In this document: positions 1 through 8,911 of the stretch, piece after piece | How positions within the stretch are numbered: position 1 is the first letter of the stretch | How the letters are laid out: every line of letters starts with the position of its first letter | Origin: VXYK01 sp965221585 | Lineage (GTDB): Bacteria > Actinomycetota > Acidimicrobiia > Acidimicrobiales > Aldehydirespiratoraceae | Reading direction: 5' to 3' | Assembly (NCBI GenBank): GCA_965221585.1 | Contig: OZ244898.1 | Coordinates: forward strand, 1,550,001-1,614,000 | DNA length: 64,000 bases | Notes under the pieces: model-generated | What the model saw: the letters and a program-made list of their open reading frames with translations, nothing else | What the model was told of the DNA's origin: nothing | Database searches by the model: none | Program-made: the position numbers and the translations under genes

Positions 1-1140
1 GAGGTCGACTCACTGCTCAGGGCCGCCCAGCGCAAGACTCGCCTGTCGGACTTCGGCGGTGACGGTTTCCTGCCGGCCTTGGAGGTGCTCGTCGACTCGC
101 TCAACGACGAGGCCCAGCTGACCCCTACCGGCAGGGTGATACAGAAATCGCGACTCATAGGGGCACTGATCCACCGCCTGCGGATCGAGGAGCTGATCCG
201 ACAACACCCGGAGATCGACTCGCTCGAGTTGCCTGAGGTCATCATGGTCACGGGGCTGCAACGAACCGGCACCACCTTGCTGCAGCGCACGTTGAACGCC
301 CTCCCCGGCGTTCGCGGGGTTTCCGGTGGAGAAGGGCTGGTGCCAGTGGCGACGACCAATGCGTCGAAACGGTCCGAACGGGTCCGCGAACGGCGAGGGC
401 TTCTCGCCAAGAGGACGATCTCCTACCTGGCCCCTGATTTCATGGCGATCCACCAGATCGACCCGAACGAACCCGAAGAGGATGTCTTGTTGCTCGACCT
501 GTGCTTCATGAGTCAGTCCGCCGAGGCGACACTGCACGTGCCCACTTATGCACACTGGCTGGAGAACCAAGACCATACGCAGCCTTACCAGTACTTCCGC
601 AGGGTCCTGAAGGTGCTCTGCTGGCAACAGCCTGCGGGAGCCCTGGTGCTCAAGACCCCGCAGCACTTGGAATACCTCGATGTCTTTCTGAAGGTGTTCG
701 GTGATGCCACTATCGCTTGGACCCATCGCGATCCACGGATCTCCGTGGCTTCGTTCTGCAGCATGGTTGCCCACAGCCGCGGCATATTCTCAGACGACGT
801 CGACCCGGCCGAGATCGGCGAACATTGGTTCCGCAAGACGCAGAGAATGGTTGAGTTGGCGATGCAGACTCGGTCAGCGAGCAACACCGGTCGATTCGTC
901 GACATTTCGTACTACGACCTGGTCAACGACCCGCTCGCCGAAGTACGGCGAATCTGCGAGTTGGCTGGAATCGGTTTCGATGAGCAGAGAGAGCTCGCTG
1001 CCAGGCGCTATCTGGAGGCGCATCCGCAGAATCGCTTCGGAAGGCACGACTACGGACTCGCTGATTTCGGTCTGAGCACCCGAATCGTCGACGAGGCCTT
1101 TGCCTCCTACCGCCAGACGAACGCGATCCCTTTCGAGTAG
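1..1140 (+). CDS. Sulfotransferase family protein (5' truncated by window edge)
   Basis: PAPS-dependent sulfotransferase, expected to move a sulfuryl group onto a hydroxylated acceptor. The 5'-phosphosulfate loop is GLQRTGTTLL (encoded near base 255), and the 3'-phosphate-binding segment is HRDPRISVASF (near base 725). The frame is open to base 1. The codons before the first in-frame TTG (base 79) encode a stretch ending LSDFGGDGF that is typical of the N-terminal region of this family, so the true start lies upstream of the window. The cytochrome P450 follows 30 bases later on the same strand and is probably co-transcribed, which would fit hydroxylation and sulfation of a lipid or xenobiotic. 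The substrate is unknown. Family assignment is firm, pathway is inference. Confidence 0.85.
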   Translation, partial: EVDSLLRAAQRKTRLSDFGGDGFLPALEVLVDSLNDEAQLTPTGRVIQKSRLIGALIHRLRIEELIRQHPEIDSLELPEVIMVTGLQRTGTTLLQRTLNALPGVRGVSGGEGLVPVATTNASKRSERVRERRGLLAKRTISYLAPDFMAIHQIDPNEPEEDVLLLDLCFMSQSAEATLHVPTYAHWLENQDHTQPYQYFRRVLKVLCWQQPAGALVLKTPQHLEYLDVFLKVFGDATIAWTHRDPRISVASFCSMVAHSRGIFSDDVDPAEIGEHWFRKTQRMVELAMQTRSASNTGRFVDISYYDLVNDPLAEVRRICELAGIGFDEQRELAARRYLEAHPQNRFGRHDYGLADFGLSTRIVDEAFASYRQTNAIPFE

Positions 1141-1170
1141 AGGCTCGACCGGCTCTACAGTGTTGGCTCA

Positions 1171-2373
1171 ATGACCATCATCGAAGATCAGCCGCTGTAC
1201 TTCCTGCGAGGTCGTGACCACTGGCGTGACCCTTGGCCCGCTTATGCGCGCCTGCGCGATGAGGCACCGCTTCACAGAGGGACTCATACCGACGGCTCGA
1301 ACTATTACGTCTTGTCCCGCTTTGCCGACATCTTCGACGCAGCCCGAGACACCGAGACCTTCTCATCAGCGCAGGGCTTGACCCTCGAGGCTGACGCCAT
1401 GGTGATGTTCGACGAGCAGGCCGTTCCCATAGTGATGATGGATCCACCCGACCACACAGCAATGCGACGGTTGGTGAGCCGTCCCATGACTCCCCGACGG
1501 GTGCTGTTGATCGAGGACGCGGTCCGAACCTTCGTCGACGAACGCCTCGATCTGCTTGTAGCGAACGGCGGCAAAGGGGACATTGTCGAGACGCTCTTCA
1601 AGCCGCTGCCGAGCTTTGTGGTAGCCCACTATCTCGGGGTTCCCTTCGCCGACCGTGCCAAGTTCGACGAGTGGAGTTCGGCGATCGTGCAAGCCGCTGC
1701 GGAGGGTTCGGTCACAGACTCTCTGGAAGCTACCGTCGGACTCTTCGAGTACGCAGGCGAGCTGATCGAAAGGCGAAAGTCTGAGCCGGGTGATGATCTG
1801 GTCTCGGATCTTGTGGCAGTGGGCGAAGACCTTGCCACGCCTATGTGGATCGTCGGTTTCGTCTTCACAATGATCACCGGCGGCAACGACACAATGACCG
1901 GTCTGCTCGGCGGCACCGCGGAACTGCTCACAGAGCACCGCGACCAACGCCAGGTTCTCATCGATGAACCAAACCTGATCGGTCCTGCTATCGATGAGTT
2001 CTTGAGGCTGGTCTCCCCTGTTCAGAATCTGGCCCGCACCACGACGCGGCCGGTCGAGCTTCATGGCCAGACGATCCCCGAAGGAGTCAAGGTGATGTTG
2101 TTGTGGGCGTCGGGCAACCGTGATGAGCGGGAGTTCGGACCCACCGCCGCGGACCTCGATGTCCGACGCGAGGTCAAACGGGTCCTGTCGCTCGGCTATG
2201 GCCCGCATCATTGCCTGGGTGCTGCGGCGGCGCGTCTTCAGGGTCGCGTGGTGGTCGAGCAGTTGCTGCGGCGCTTCCCCGATTTCGCCGTCGATGCTTC
2301 TGCGGGCCGTTTCGCGGCGGGCCCTTTCGTGCGCCGCTACGAGCACCTGCCCTGGGTCGCCAGTACCTCCTGA
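1171..2373 (+). CDS. Cytochrome P450
   Basis: Soluble bacterial class I P450 of 400 residues. The heme-thiolate loop is LGYGPHHCLG with the ligand Cys348. The oxygen-activating I-helix motif is GGNDT at 237-241, and the K-helix ExxR is EFLR at 276-279. No membrane anchor is present, as usual for bacterial P450s that rely on ferredoxin partners; no ferredoxin or reductase gene lies nearby. It follows the sulfotransferase by 30 bases. A TACAGT box at 1156-1161 could also give it its own short-leader promoter. The first residue of the heme loop is Leu rather than the usual Phe. The substrate cannot be read from the sequence. Confidence 0.93.
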   Translation: MTIIEDQPLYFLRGRDHWRDPWPAYARLRDEAPLHRGTHTDGSNYYVLSRFADIFDAARDTETFSSAQGLTLEADAMVMFDEQAVPIVMMDPPDHTAMRRLVSRPMTPRRVLLIEDAVRTFVDERLDLLVANGGKGDIVETLFKPLPSFVVAHYLGVPFADRAKFDEWSSAIVQAAAEGSVTDSLEATVGLFEYAGELIERRKSEPGDDLVSDLVAVGEDLATPMWIVGFVFTMITGGNDTMTGLLGGTAELLTEHRDQRQVLIDEPNLIGPAIDEFLRLVSPVQNLARTTTRPVELHGQTIPEGVKVMLLWASGNRDEREFGPTAADLDVRREVKRVLSLGYGPHHCLGAAAARLQGRVVVEQLLRRFPDFAVDASAGRFAAGPFVRRYEHLPWVASTS

Positions 2374-2488
2374 GCTGAACGAGCAAGCGCTTGGGGGTTC
2401 GCTGCCTGACGTTCATCTCAGGAGGTTCTGGGGTTCGCGTGAAGCGATTCTGGGGTGTGAGCGACCTGGGTCGCCCAAAGGTGCTGGA

Positions 2489-4672
2489 TTACCGCAGGTC
2501 GAAACGGTCGAGGTTCATGACCTTGGACCAGGCGGCGGCGAAGTCGTTGACGAACTTCTCGCAGCCGTCGTCGCAGCCGTACACCTCGGCGAGGGCCCGC
2601 AGTTGCGAGTTCGAGCCGAACACGAGATCGGCGGCGGTCGCGGTCCAGCGCAGCTCGCCGCTGTCGCGGTCACGCCCCTCATACACTCCCGCCTCGTCGG
2701 TCGAGACGGTCCATTCGGTGTCCATGCTCAACAGGTTGGTGAAGAAGTCGTTGGTGAGGGTGCCCGGCGCGTCCGTGAGTACACCGTGTGGAGCTTGGCC
2801 TGCGTTGGCGTCGAGTGCCCGCATGCCTCCCACCAGCACTGTCATCTCCGGTGCGGTGAGGTTGAGCAGGAAGGCCTTCTCGACCAGCAGCTCCTCGGCG
2901 GGCCGCTTGTGGAAGTCGGCCAGGTAGTTGCGGAAGCCGTCAGCTGTCGGTTCGAGCACTGCGAAGCTCTCCACATCGGTCTGCTCCGCCGTGGCGTCGG
3001 TGCGTCCGGGTGAGAACTCCACGGTCACTTCGCAGCCCGCGTCGGAGGCTGCCTTCTCGACCGCGGCGCATCCGCCGAGCACGATCAGATCGGCCAGCGA
3101 TACCTGTCGGCCGCCTGCAGCGTTGAAGTCGCCCTGGATCTGCTCGAGCGCCGCCACAACTTCGGCTACGCCCGATGCGACGTTGACGTCCCAGCCGCTT
3201 TGTGGGGCCAGCCTGATGCGGGCGCCGTTGGCACCGCCGCGCATGTCGGTGCCTCTGAATGTAGAGGCCGAGGCCCAGGCGGTCGCCACCAACTGAGACA
3301 CCGACAGGCCTGAGGCCTCGATCCGTGTCTTGAGCTCGACGATGCCGTCCGAGTCGATCAGTTCTGCTGGTGGTGCGGGTACTGGGTCCTGCCAGATCAA
3401 CTGTTCACCGGGGACCTCAGCGCCGAGGTACCGCGAGACCGGTCCCATGTCACGGTGGGTGAGCTTGAACCAGGCTCGGGCGAAGGCATCAGCGAACTGA
3501 CCCGGGTACTCATGGAAGCGCCGCGAGATCGGCTCGTAGATCGGGTCGTATCGCAGCGCCAGGTCCGTGGTCAACATGATCGGCGAGTGCCGTTTGGATG
3601 GGTCGTGCGCATCCGGCACGCTGTTGTCAGCGGCACGGTCGGTTGGACGCCATTGTTTCGCTCCTGCGGGACTCTCGGTGAGTTCCCACTCATAGCGGAA
3701 CAGGTTGTCGAAGAACCCGTTGTCCCAGATTGCCGGAGCGCTGGTCCAAGCACCTTCGAGGCCGCTGGTGATGGCGTCGCCGCCTACGCCGGTTCCGTAG
3801 GTGTTGTGCCAGCCGAAGCCCTGTTGTTCGAGGCTCGCTGATTCGGGGTCGTCGCCGATGTAGGTGTCGGGTGCGGCTCCGTGGGCTTTGCCGAAGGTGT
3901 GTCCTCCGGCGATGAGGGCGACGGTCTCTTCGTCGTCCATGGCCATCCGGCCGAAGGTCTCGCGAATGTCGATTCCTGCAGCGACCGGGTCGGGATTGCC
4001 GTTGGGTCCTTCGGGGTTGACGTAGATCAGGCCCATCTGTACTGCGCCGAGCGGGGTCTCGAGTTCTCGTTCTCCGCTGTAGCGCTCGTCGCCGAGCCAC
4101 TCGTTCTCCGATCCCCAGTAGGTGTCTTCCTCAGGTGCCCAGATGTCTTCGCGGCCACCGGCGAAGCCGAAGGTCTCGAAGCCCATCGACTCCAGAGCAA
4201 CGTTGCCCGCGAGGATCAGCAGGTCGGCCCAGGAGAGTCTGCGACCGTACTTCTGTTTCACGGGCCAGAGCAGGCGTCGTGCCTTGTCGAGGCTGGCGTT
4301 GTCGGGCCAGCTGTTGAGCGGCGCGAATCGTTGAGCGCCGGTGCCTCCGCCGCCGCGGCCGTCGCCGATCCGGTAGGTGCCGGCGGCGTGCCAGGTGAGA
4401 CGTATCATCAGTGGTCCGTAGTGCCCGTAGTCGGCGGGCCACCAGTCTTTCGAGTCGGTCAGCAGCTCGGCGATATCTTGCTTCACGGCGGCCAGGTCGA
4501 GCGTTTCGAACTCCGCGGCGTAGTCGAAGTTGTCGTCCATCGGATCCGCCTGCGGTGTGTGCTGGTGCAGGATCTTCAGGTTGAGTTGCTCGGGCCACCA
4601 TTGTTCGGTGGCTGAGGTCCCTTTGGCGGTGTTGGCGCCCGAGAACGGGCACTGGTTTGCACTCTCAGACAT
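2489..4672 (-). CDS. katG: Catalase-peroxidase KatG
   Basis: Bifunctional heme catalase-peroxidase (727 residues, normal length) that removes hydrogen peroxide. Distal heme residues are Arg91, Trp94 and His95 in RLTWHAAGTYR. The proximal heme ligand is His258 in AGGHTFGK. The three residues of the Met-Tyr-Trp cross-link needed for catalase activity are present: Trp94, Tyr217 (GLIYVNPEG) and Met243 (GRMAMDDEE). The second, non-catalytic peroxidase domain is complete. It lies 39 bases downstream of the Fur-family gene on the same strand with a strong AGGAGG site before its ATG. This matches the furA-katG operon of actinobacteria, so it should be induced when the regulator is oxidised or loses metal. 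Confidence 0.97.
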   Translation of the reverse strand: MSESANQCPFSGANTAKGTSATEQWWPEQLNLKILHQHTPQADPMDDNFDYAAEFETLDLAAVKQDIAELLTDSKDWWPADYGHYGPLMIRLTWHAAGTYRIGDGRGGGGTGAQRFAPLNSWPDNASLDKARRLLWPVKQKYGRRLSWADLLILAGNVALESMGFETFGFAGGREDIWAPEEDTYWGSENEWLGDERYSGERELETPLGAVQMGLIYVNPEGPNGNPDPVAAGIDIRETFGRMAMDDEETVALIAGGHTFGKAHGAAPDTYIGDDPESASLEQQGFGWHNTYGTGVGGDAITSGLEGAWTSAPAIWDNGFFDNLFRYEWELTESPAGAKQWRPTDRAADNSVPDAHDPSKRHSPIMLTTDLALRYDPIYEPISRRFHEYPGQFADAFARAWFKLTHRDMGPVSRYLGAEVPGEQLIWQDPVPAPPAELIDSDGIVELKTRIEASGLSVSQLVATAWASASTFRGTDMRGGANGARIRLAPQSGWDVNVASGVAEVVAALEQIQGDFNAAGGRQVSLADLIVLGGCAAVEKAASDAGCEVTVEFSPGRTDATAEQTDVESFAVLEPTADGFRNYLADFHKRPAEELLVEKAFLLNLTAPEMTVLVGGMRALDANAGQAPHGVLTDAPGTLTNDFFTNLLSMDTEWTVSTDEAGVYEGRDRDSGELRWTATAADLVFGSNSQLRALAEVYGCDDGCEKFVNDFAAAWSKVMNLDRFDLR

Positions 4673-4711
4673 TGGTTCCTCCTGTTGGCTGAGTGTTGTT
4701 TGTTGTCTGGG

Positions 4712-5161
4712 TCATTGGACGGCGGCTTCCGATGTGGCGGCGCTGCATTCGGGGCAGCGGCCCCAGTAGATGACTTCCGCTTCATCGATTTCGAAACCGC
4801 GGTCGTCGCTGGCGGTGAGGCAGGGGGTGTACCCCACCGCGCAGTCGACGTCAACCATTCGGTTGCAGGTGCGGCAGATCAGGTGGTGGTGGTTGTCGCC
4901 GACTCGATCTTCGTACCGGGCGGAGGATCCGGCCGGTTGGATTCGGCGGATAAGGCCCTTCTCGGACAGCATGGCGAGCGAGTCGTATACCGCTTGCCGG
5001 GAGATGGAGCCGATGTCGCGATGGACGACCTCGGCCACGTCATCGGCGGTTCCGTGGGGGCACGACGCCACGGCGCGTATGACCGCCAAGCGCTGTGCGG
5101 TGACGTGTACGCCGTGCTGACGCAACAGTTCTGTGGCTGAGGGGGTGCCAGGCGATGTCAT
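4712..5161 (-). CDS. furA: Fur-family regulator (FurA/PerR-like) of the katG operon
   Basis: Metal-dependent winged-helix repressor of 149 residues. The DNA-binding helix region includes SISRQAVYDSLAML (52-65). The HHHLICRTC segment gives metal-binding histidines (91-93) and the first structural-zinc pair Cys96/Cys99; the second pair is Cys136/Cys139 near the C terminus. Position directly upstream of katG, in the same operon, is the classical furA arrangement, so a peroxide-sensing, katG-repressing role is more likely than iron-uptake control. The promoter places the transcript start at or next to the ATG, and a perfect palindrome overlaps its -35 box, suggesting autorepression. Confidence 0.93.
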   Translation of the reverse strand: MTSPGTPSATELLRQHGVHVTAQRLAVIRAVASCPHGTADDVAEVVHRDIGSISRQAVYDSLAMLSEKGLIRRIQPAGSSARYEDRVGDNHHHLICRTCNRMVDVDCAVGYTPCLTASDDRGFEIDEAEVIYWGRCPECSAATSEAAVQ

Positions 5162-5196
5162 GCATGCACTATAGCACTAATTTGGAATAAATCCAA
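5162..5196 (-). promoter_or_regulatory. Leaderless fur-katG promoter with palindromic operator
   Basis: Reading the minus strand, TTGGAT (5196-5191) and TATAGT (5173-5168) are separated by exactly 17 bases, and the -10 box ends 6 bases before the ATG at 5161. The mRNA should therefore begin at the start codon, and no ribosome-binding site is seen. A perfect inverted repeat TTGGA-N5-TCCAA (5182-5196) covers the -35 box. This is a good candidate for autorepression by the Fur protein. Confidence 0.7.
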
Positions 5197-5202
5197 ACTT
5201 TG

Positions 5203-5219
5203 AATAAATCTAATTTATT
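5203..5219. promoter_or_regulatory. AT-rich perfect palindrome upstream of fur
   Basis: AATAAAT-CTA-ATTTATT is a perfect 7-bp inverted repeat in otherwise GC-rich DNA. It lies 6 bases upstream of the fur -35 palindrome and overlaps the stop codon of the rhamnosidase gene. It may be a second Fur-family binding site, or it may act as an AT-rich upstream promoter element. Confidence 0.45.
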
Positions 5220-7878
5220 GCCCTCGTGTCGAATCGATGACTTGGTGTGTTCCGGGGCCTACCTCGGTCTGGGTGGATCCGACCGAGATCGTTGCTGTCG
5301 AGCCGATTGGGATCGTCGCGTCCACAACCAACTGGTCGTCGTGCTGGGTCCAGTGGACCGAGACCAGTCCGCGGGCGGTTTCGAGGTGAGCTCGCGCCCA
5401 TGAGACCCGATTTGCGGGATCGGGCACGGGACGAATGCGTATGTGCTCGTATCCGGGACGCTCCGGATCTGTGTCTACTCCAGCAACGTAACGGTGCAGA
5501 AACTCTCCGATGGCTCCGAACGCATAGTGGTTCTGCGACACATCGCTGACCGATCCGTCAGGGGCTACCGCGTCCCAGGTCTCCCAGATGGTCGTGGCGC
5601 CCTTCGAGATCGGATACAGCCACGATGGAACCTCCTCGTTCAACAGTACGTCGTAGGCGAGTTCGGTATGACCAGTGTCTACGAGGGTTGGGCACAACAG
5701 TGGCGTCATCGTGAAGCCCGTCGACAGTCTCGAGTTGTTCGCCCTGACCGCGTCGGCCAGCGCCTCGCCCGCAGCGGCACGGTGGACCTCGGCGACCAAC
5801 CCGAAGGCAAGCGATGCGACCAGACCTATCTGGTCTCGACGCTTCGGTAGACCGTCAGCCTCGAAGAGTTGGTCTCGGGCCGCATCCACGACGAGTTGAT
5901 GCCGGTCGGCGAGTCGTTCTGCGGCATGATCGTCATCGAGCAAGGCGGCGATGTTGGCTACGATCACCAGGGTGTTGGCGTAGTAGGCGGTCGCGATCAG
6001 CGGATCGGGCCGGAGCAGGCCTCGTAGCCAGTTCCTGGTGAGGGTCTCCCCCGGCGCAAGCCACTCAGCCCACTGAAATCCCTGCTCGATGATGTGGTCA
6101 TGTTGCCAGCCACGTCGTCGTCGGAGTTTGCACACCTCCCACCACGGATCTCGAAGAGCCCGTCGCTCGAGATAGTCCACCCAATGGTTCATCGTGGCGT
6201 AGTTGTCTTCAAGGATTCGGCGATCACCGTAGAACTGGTACATCGTCCAGGGAACGAGCACACAGGCGTCGCCCCAAGCAGCGGCCCCGTGGGTCGGGCG
6301 CATGTAGAACGAGTTGTAGCTCTTGCTGACCGGGACTACGCAGGGGATGCGTCCATCCGGGAGTTGATCCGCGCGAACATCACCCAGCCATCTCGTGAGC
6401 ACCGGAGCGACGTTGCGATTGAGGGCTCCGGTGCGAGCAAAGACAGCGATGTCTCCTGTCCACCCGGCCTTCTCCCGGGTGGGACAGTCGGTCGGAATGT
6501 CCACGAAGTTCGCCAGCTGCGACCGATCGATGTTCTCGACGAGTTGGTTCAGTCCCGGATGCGAGCACTCGAAGTGCCCCGTCCTTGGAGAATCGCTGCT
6601 GAGGACGAGCGCGGTGAAGTTGTCAACCGTGGGTTCCGAAGCACCGGGCCACTCATCGAGCCGCGCATAGCGGAACCCGTGATAGGTGAAGCGCGCCGCG
6701 TACGCCTCGCCCTCCGGCCGACCCGCCAACGTGTAGCTGACTTGCTGGCGGGAGTGCCCGAAGGTGTCAGCGGTGAACTCACCGGCTGCGGTGAGGGTCT
6801 CACCATGGGTGAGCTGGATTCGTGATCCCTGTGGACCGTTCACGGTGAAATGTACGACTCCTGCGAGATTCTGACCGAAGTCGACGACGGTTTCGCCGGA
6901 CGGGGTGACGAGGATCCGTCGTGCAGCGACCCGTTCGATCACCCGGACGCTGGGACCAGTTTGGGCACAGAGCCGGTCCGTCGGCCCCTTGTGTGTTCGG
7001 ACTCGGCTCCAATTGTCGTCGGCGAACCCGACTGCGGACCATCCGTCAGGTTCGCGGCGAGCGTCGTAGATCTCGCCATGGAACAGGCATGCGGCCCGCA
7101 CACCGCCTTCGCTGCATGTCCACGATGTGTCGGTGGTTACGACAGGTTCGCCGTCGATCTCGATGCGGGCAATGGCTGCGACGTGCTTGCCCCAGTTGTC
7201 GGGCTTGCGGGACACGCCGACGCGGCCGCGCCACCAGCCGTCTGCGAGAGTGATCCCGATTGCGTTGCGTCCCGGGTTGAGGAGCGCGGACACGTCATCG
7301 GTCTGGTACTGGATTCGGTGCTCGTAGGCCGTGAATCCCGGGCGGAACCAATCGTCGGAGACCGCAACGCCATTGATCTGAACGTCGTACACGCCGAGCG
7401 CGGAGATGTAGAGACGGGCCTCCCCCACTTCTGGGACGTCGAACTCCCGGCGAAAGATCGGGCTCGGCCGGCCACCATCGCTCTCTGGGTTCTCCGGCGG
7501 ACCGATCCAAGCGCTGCGGTGCCAGTCGGAGACATCCAACAGGCCCATTTCGAAAGTGCTCGACTCACTCCAGTCCCCCGGTTCCAAGCCTCCGTCCCAG
7601 ACCCGGACTCGCCACGAGCACCGCTGTCGCGATTCCAGCGGCAGACCCGCGTACGGGACCAGGACCTGAGCCGAGCTGTCGACCTTGCCGGTTCCCCAGG
7701 CAATCTCGTCGTGCGTCGCCACCTCAATCTCGTATGCGGATTGGAAACCATTGGAGTTCTCGGATTCGAGCTGCCACGAGAATCGGGGCTTCTCCACACC
7801 GATCCCGAGGGGATTCGGCTCGTATTCGGTGGTCAGATCAATAGGCAGCACGGCAAACAGTCTCGCGCCACTTCCCAC
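5215..7878 (-). CDS. Alpha-L-rhamnosidase, GH78 family
   Basis: Inverting glycosidase of 887 residues predicted to release L-rhamnose from glycosides. The N-terminal part has the PNPLGIG...PRFSWQL region typical of GH78 beta-sandwich domains. The catalytic (alpha/alpha)6 domain contains CPTREKAGWTGD, where the Glu and Asp are the conserved acidic residues of the family, preceded by GHFECSHPGLNQL. A C-terminal beta-sandwich follows. No signal peptide is visible, so it is probably cytoplasmic and acts on imported glycosides. The GTG at 7878 is used here; an in-frame GTG nine codons on is possible. It follows the dehalogenase gene by 18 bases, so the two form an operon. Confidence 0.9.
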   Translation of the reverse strand: MGSGARLFAVLPIDLTTEYEPNPLGIGVEKPRFSWQLESENSNGFQSAYEIEVATHDEIAWGTGKVDSSAQVLVPYAGLPLESRQRCSWRVRVWDGGLEPGDWSESSTFEMGLLDVSDWHRSAWIGPPENPESDGGRPSPIFRREFDVPEVGEARLYISALGVYDVQINGVAVSDDWFRPGFTAYEHRIQYQTDDVSALLNPGRNAIGITLADGWWRGRVGVSRKPDNWGKHVAAIARIEIDGEPVVTTDTSWTCSEGGVRAACLFHGEIYDARREPDGWSAVGFADDNWSRVRTHKGPTDRLCAQTGPSVRVIERVAARRILVTPSGETVVDFGQNLAGVVHFTVNGPQGSRIQLTHGETLTAAGEFTADTFGHSRQQVSYTLAGRPEGEAYAARFTYHGFRYARLDEWPGASEPTVDNFTALVLSSDSPRTGHFECSHPGLNQLVENIDRSQLANFVDIPTDCPTREKAGWTGDIAVFARTGALNRNVAPVLTRWLGDVRADQLPDGRIPCVVPVSKSYNSFYMRPTHGAAAWGDACVLVPWTMYQFYGDRRILEDNYATMNHWVDYLERRALRDPWWEVCKLRRRRGWQHDHIIEQGFQWAEWLAPGETLTRNWLRGLLRPDPLIATAYYANTLVIVANIAALLDDDHAAERLADRHQLVVDAARDQLFEADGLPKRRDQIGLVASLAFGLVAEVHRAAAGEALADAVRANNSRLSTGFTMTPLLCPTLVDTGHTELAYDVLLNEEVPSWLYPISKGATTIWETWDAVAPDGSVSDVSQNHYAFGAIGEFLHRYVAGVDTDPERPGYEHIRIRPVPDPANRVSWARAHLETARGLVSVHWTQHDDQLVVDATIPIGSTATISVGSTQTEVGPGTHQVIDSTRGQ

Positions 7879-7896
7879 GGTTTCTACATTGGGACC

Positions 7897-8826
7897 CTAA
7901 TTGACCAGCCAGGACAGAAGGGCTTGCGTGTACGCCTCGCCGATGTCTTCTTGGAGGAAGTGGCCGCCGCCCTCAAGAATCACGTGGGGTTGACCAGCTG
8001 CGCCGGGGATTCGGTCCACAATCGGTTTCCAACCGTGGGGCGCAACGCGGTCCTGGTCGCTGAAGATCGTGAGAACGGGCTTGGTCCACTTGTCGAGGAC
8101 CTTCCAGGCCTCGTAGTTGGCGGGGTACATCGGGTTGTCGGGTCGGGTCGGCAGCAGTTGCGTGAACGCCCGGCTGCCGATAGTCAGAGCCGGGTCGGGA
8201 TACGGAGCCTTATAGCCGTGTTGGACCTCGGCTGAGGGTTCGGTGACCATCACCATCGGCAGCAGAGCCCACGGCTCCCACACGACCGCAAGGCGGGCCA
8301 TCTCCTGGAACTCCGCGAAAGGACCGGTCGTCTCGATCACCTCGGGCAGGGGTTCTGTCACATCGCGCCAGGGCAGGCCGGTGTTGGAGATCACCATACG
8401 ATCGACGAGGCCGGGGTTCTCCGCGGCGAGACGCATGCCGATCACCCCTCCCCAGTCGTGCATGACGAAAGTTGCGTCTGCCTGCTGCAGTTCGTCGACA
8501 AGCAGGGACCGCATCCATTCCACATGGTGGGCAACGGTGTAGTAGCCGAGCTCAGAGGGCTTGTCCGACATGCCCATGCCGATGAGGTCGGGCGCGATCA
8601 CCCGGTAGCCCGCATCGACCAACGGAGGTATCTGGTGACGCCAGATGTAGGACCAGGAAGGGTTGCCGTGCAGCATCACCACGACCGGCGCTTCCGAGCT
8701 GCCGGAGTCAACCAGATGTACACGCAGGCTCTGACCGTCGCCGGCCGGGATCTCAACTCGTCGCCGCTCAGTCGGATAACCGGTTACCGAATCGATGGCT
8801 TCGTCGGGAGTTCGGAGGATCTTCAT
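7897..8826 (-). CDS. Haloalkane dehalogenase-like alpha/beta hydrolase
   Basis: 309-residue alpha/beta hydrolase that matches haloalkane dehalogenases of the DhlA (HLD-I) type. HGNPSWSYIWR (53-63) carries the oxyanion-side residues. The nucleophile is Asp124 in VMHDWGG, followed by the halide-stabilising Trp125, the same numbering as DhlA. His289 (GGGHFLQED) is the base, and Asp257 or Asp259 (FSDQD) is the acid. The cap region has VVWEPW (181-186), offering a second halide-binding Trp. An Asp nucleophile also occurs in epoxide hydrolases, but the lid tyrosines are not obvious. First gene of a two-gene operon with the rhamnosidase. Its promoter shares a 32-bp element with the DUF1330 gene at 11.6 kb. 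Confidence 0.82.
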   Translation of the reverse strand: MKILRTPDEAIDSVTGYPTERRRVEIPAGDGQSLRVHLVDSGSSEAPVVVMLHGNPSWSYIWRHQIPPLVDAGYRVIAPDLIGMGMSDKPSELGYYTVAHHVEWMRSLLVDELQQADATFVMHDWGGVIGMRLAAENPGLVDRMVISNTGLPWRDVTEPLPEVIETTGPFAEFQEMARLAVVWEPWALLPMVMVTEPSAEVQHGYKAPYPDPALTIGSRAFTQLLPTRPDNPMYPANYEAWKVLDKWTKPVLTIFSDQDRVAPHGWKPIVDRIPGAAGQPHVILEGGGHFLQEDIGEAYTQALLSWLVN

Positions 8827-8837
8827 CGCCGCCTGAT

Positions 8838-8869
8838 CCTAAAGTATTGCTACTGTTCCTGACAATTCT
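8838..8869 (-). promoter_or_regulatory. Dehalogenase promoter element (shared motif, copy 1)
   Basis: On the minus strand this region reads GAATTGTCAG, eight bases, then GCAATA followed by a TACTTT -10 box (8846-8841). On the plus strand it is ATTGCT-N9-GACAAT (8846-8866). It matches the element at 11599-11630 at 23 of 32 positions, including the outer ATTGC and CAAT arms and the -10 region. It is a likely operator or alternative-sigma promoter controlling both genes. Confidence 0.5.
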
Positions 8870-8911
8870 TTGCCGGACTATAGTGAGCTCCCGGGCGGTG
8901 CCGGTTTGGCG

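Noticed and set aside
1..2373. Sulfotransferase plus P450 as part of a natural-product cluster
   Set aside because: No synthase, carrier protein or tailoring set is nearby in the window, so there is no support beyond two enzymes.
2374..2488. CAAGCGCTTG palindrome (2394-2403) and GCGACC-TG-GGTCGC (2461-2474) between the P450 and katG genes
   Set aside because: The first looks like a LacI-type site but lies between convergent gene ends, where no promoter is expected. The second has too short a loop for a convincing terminator.
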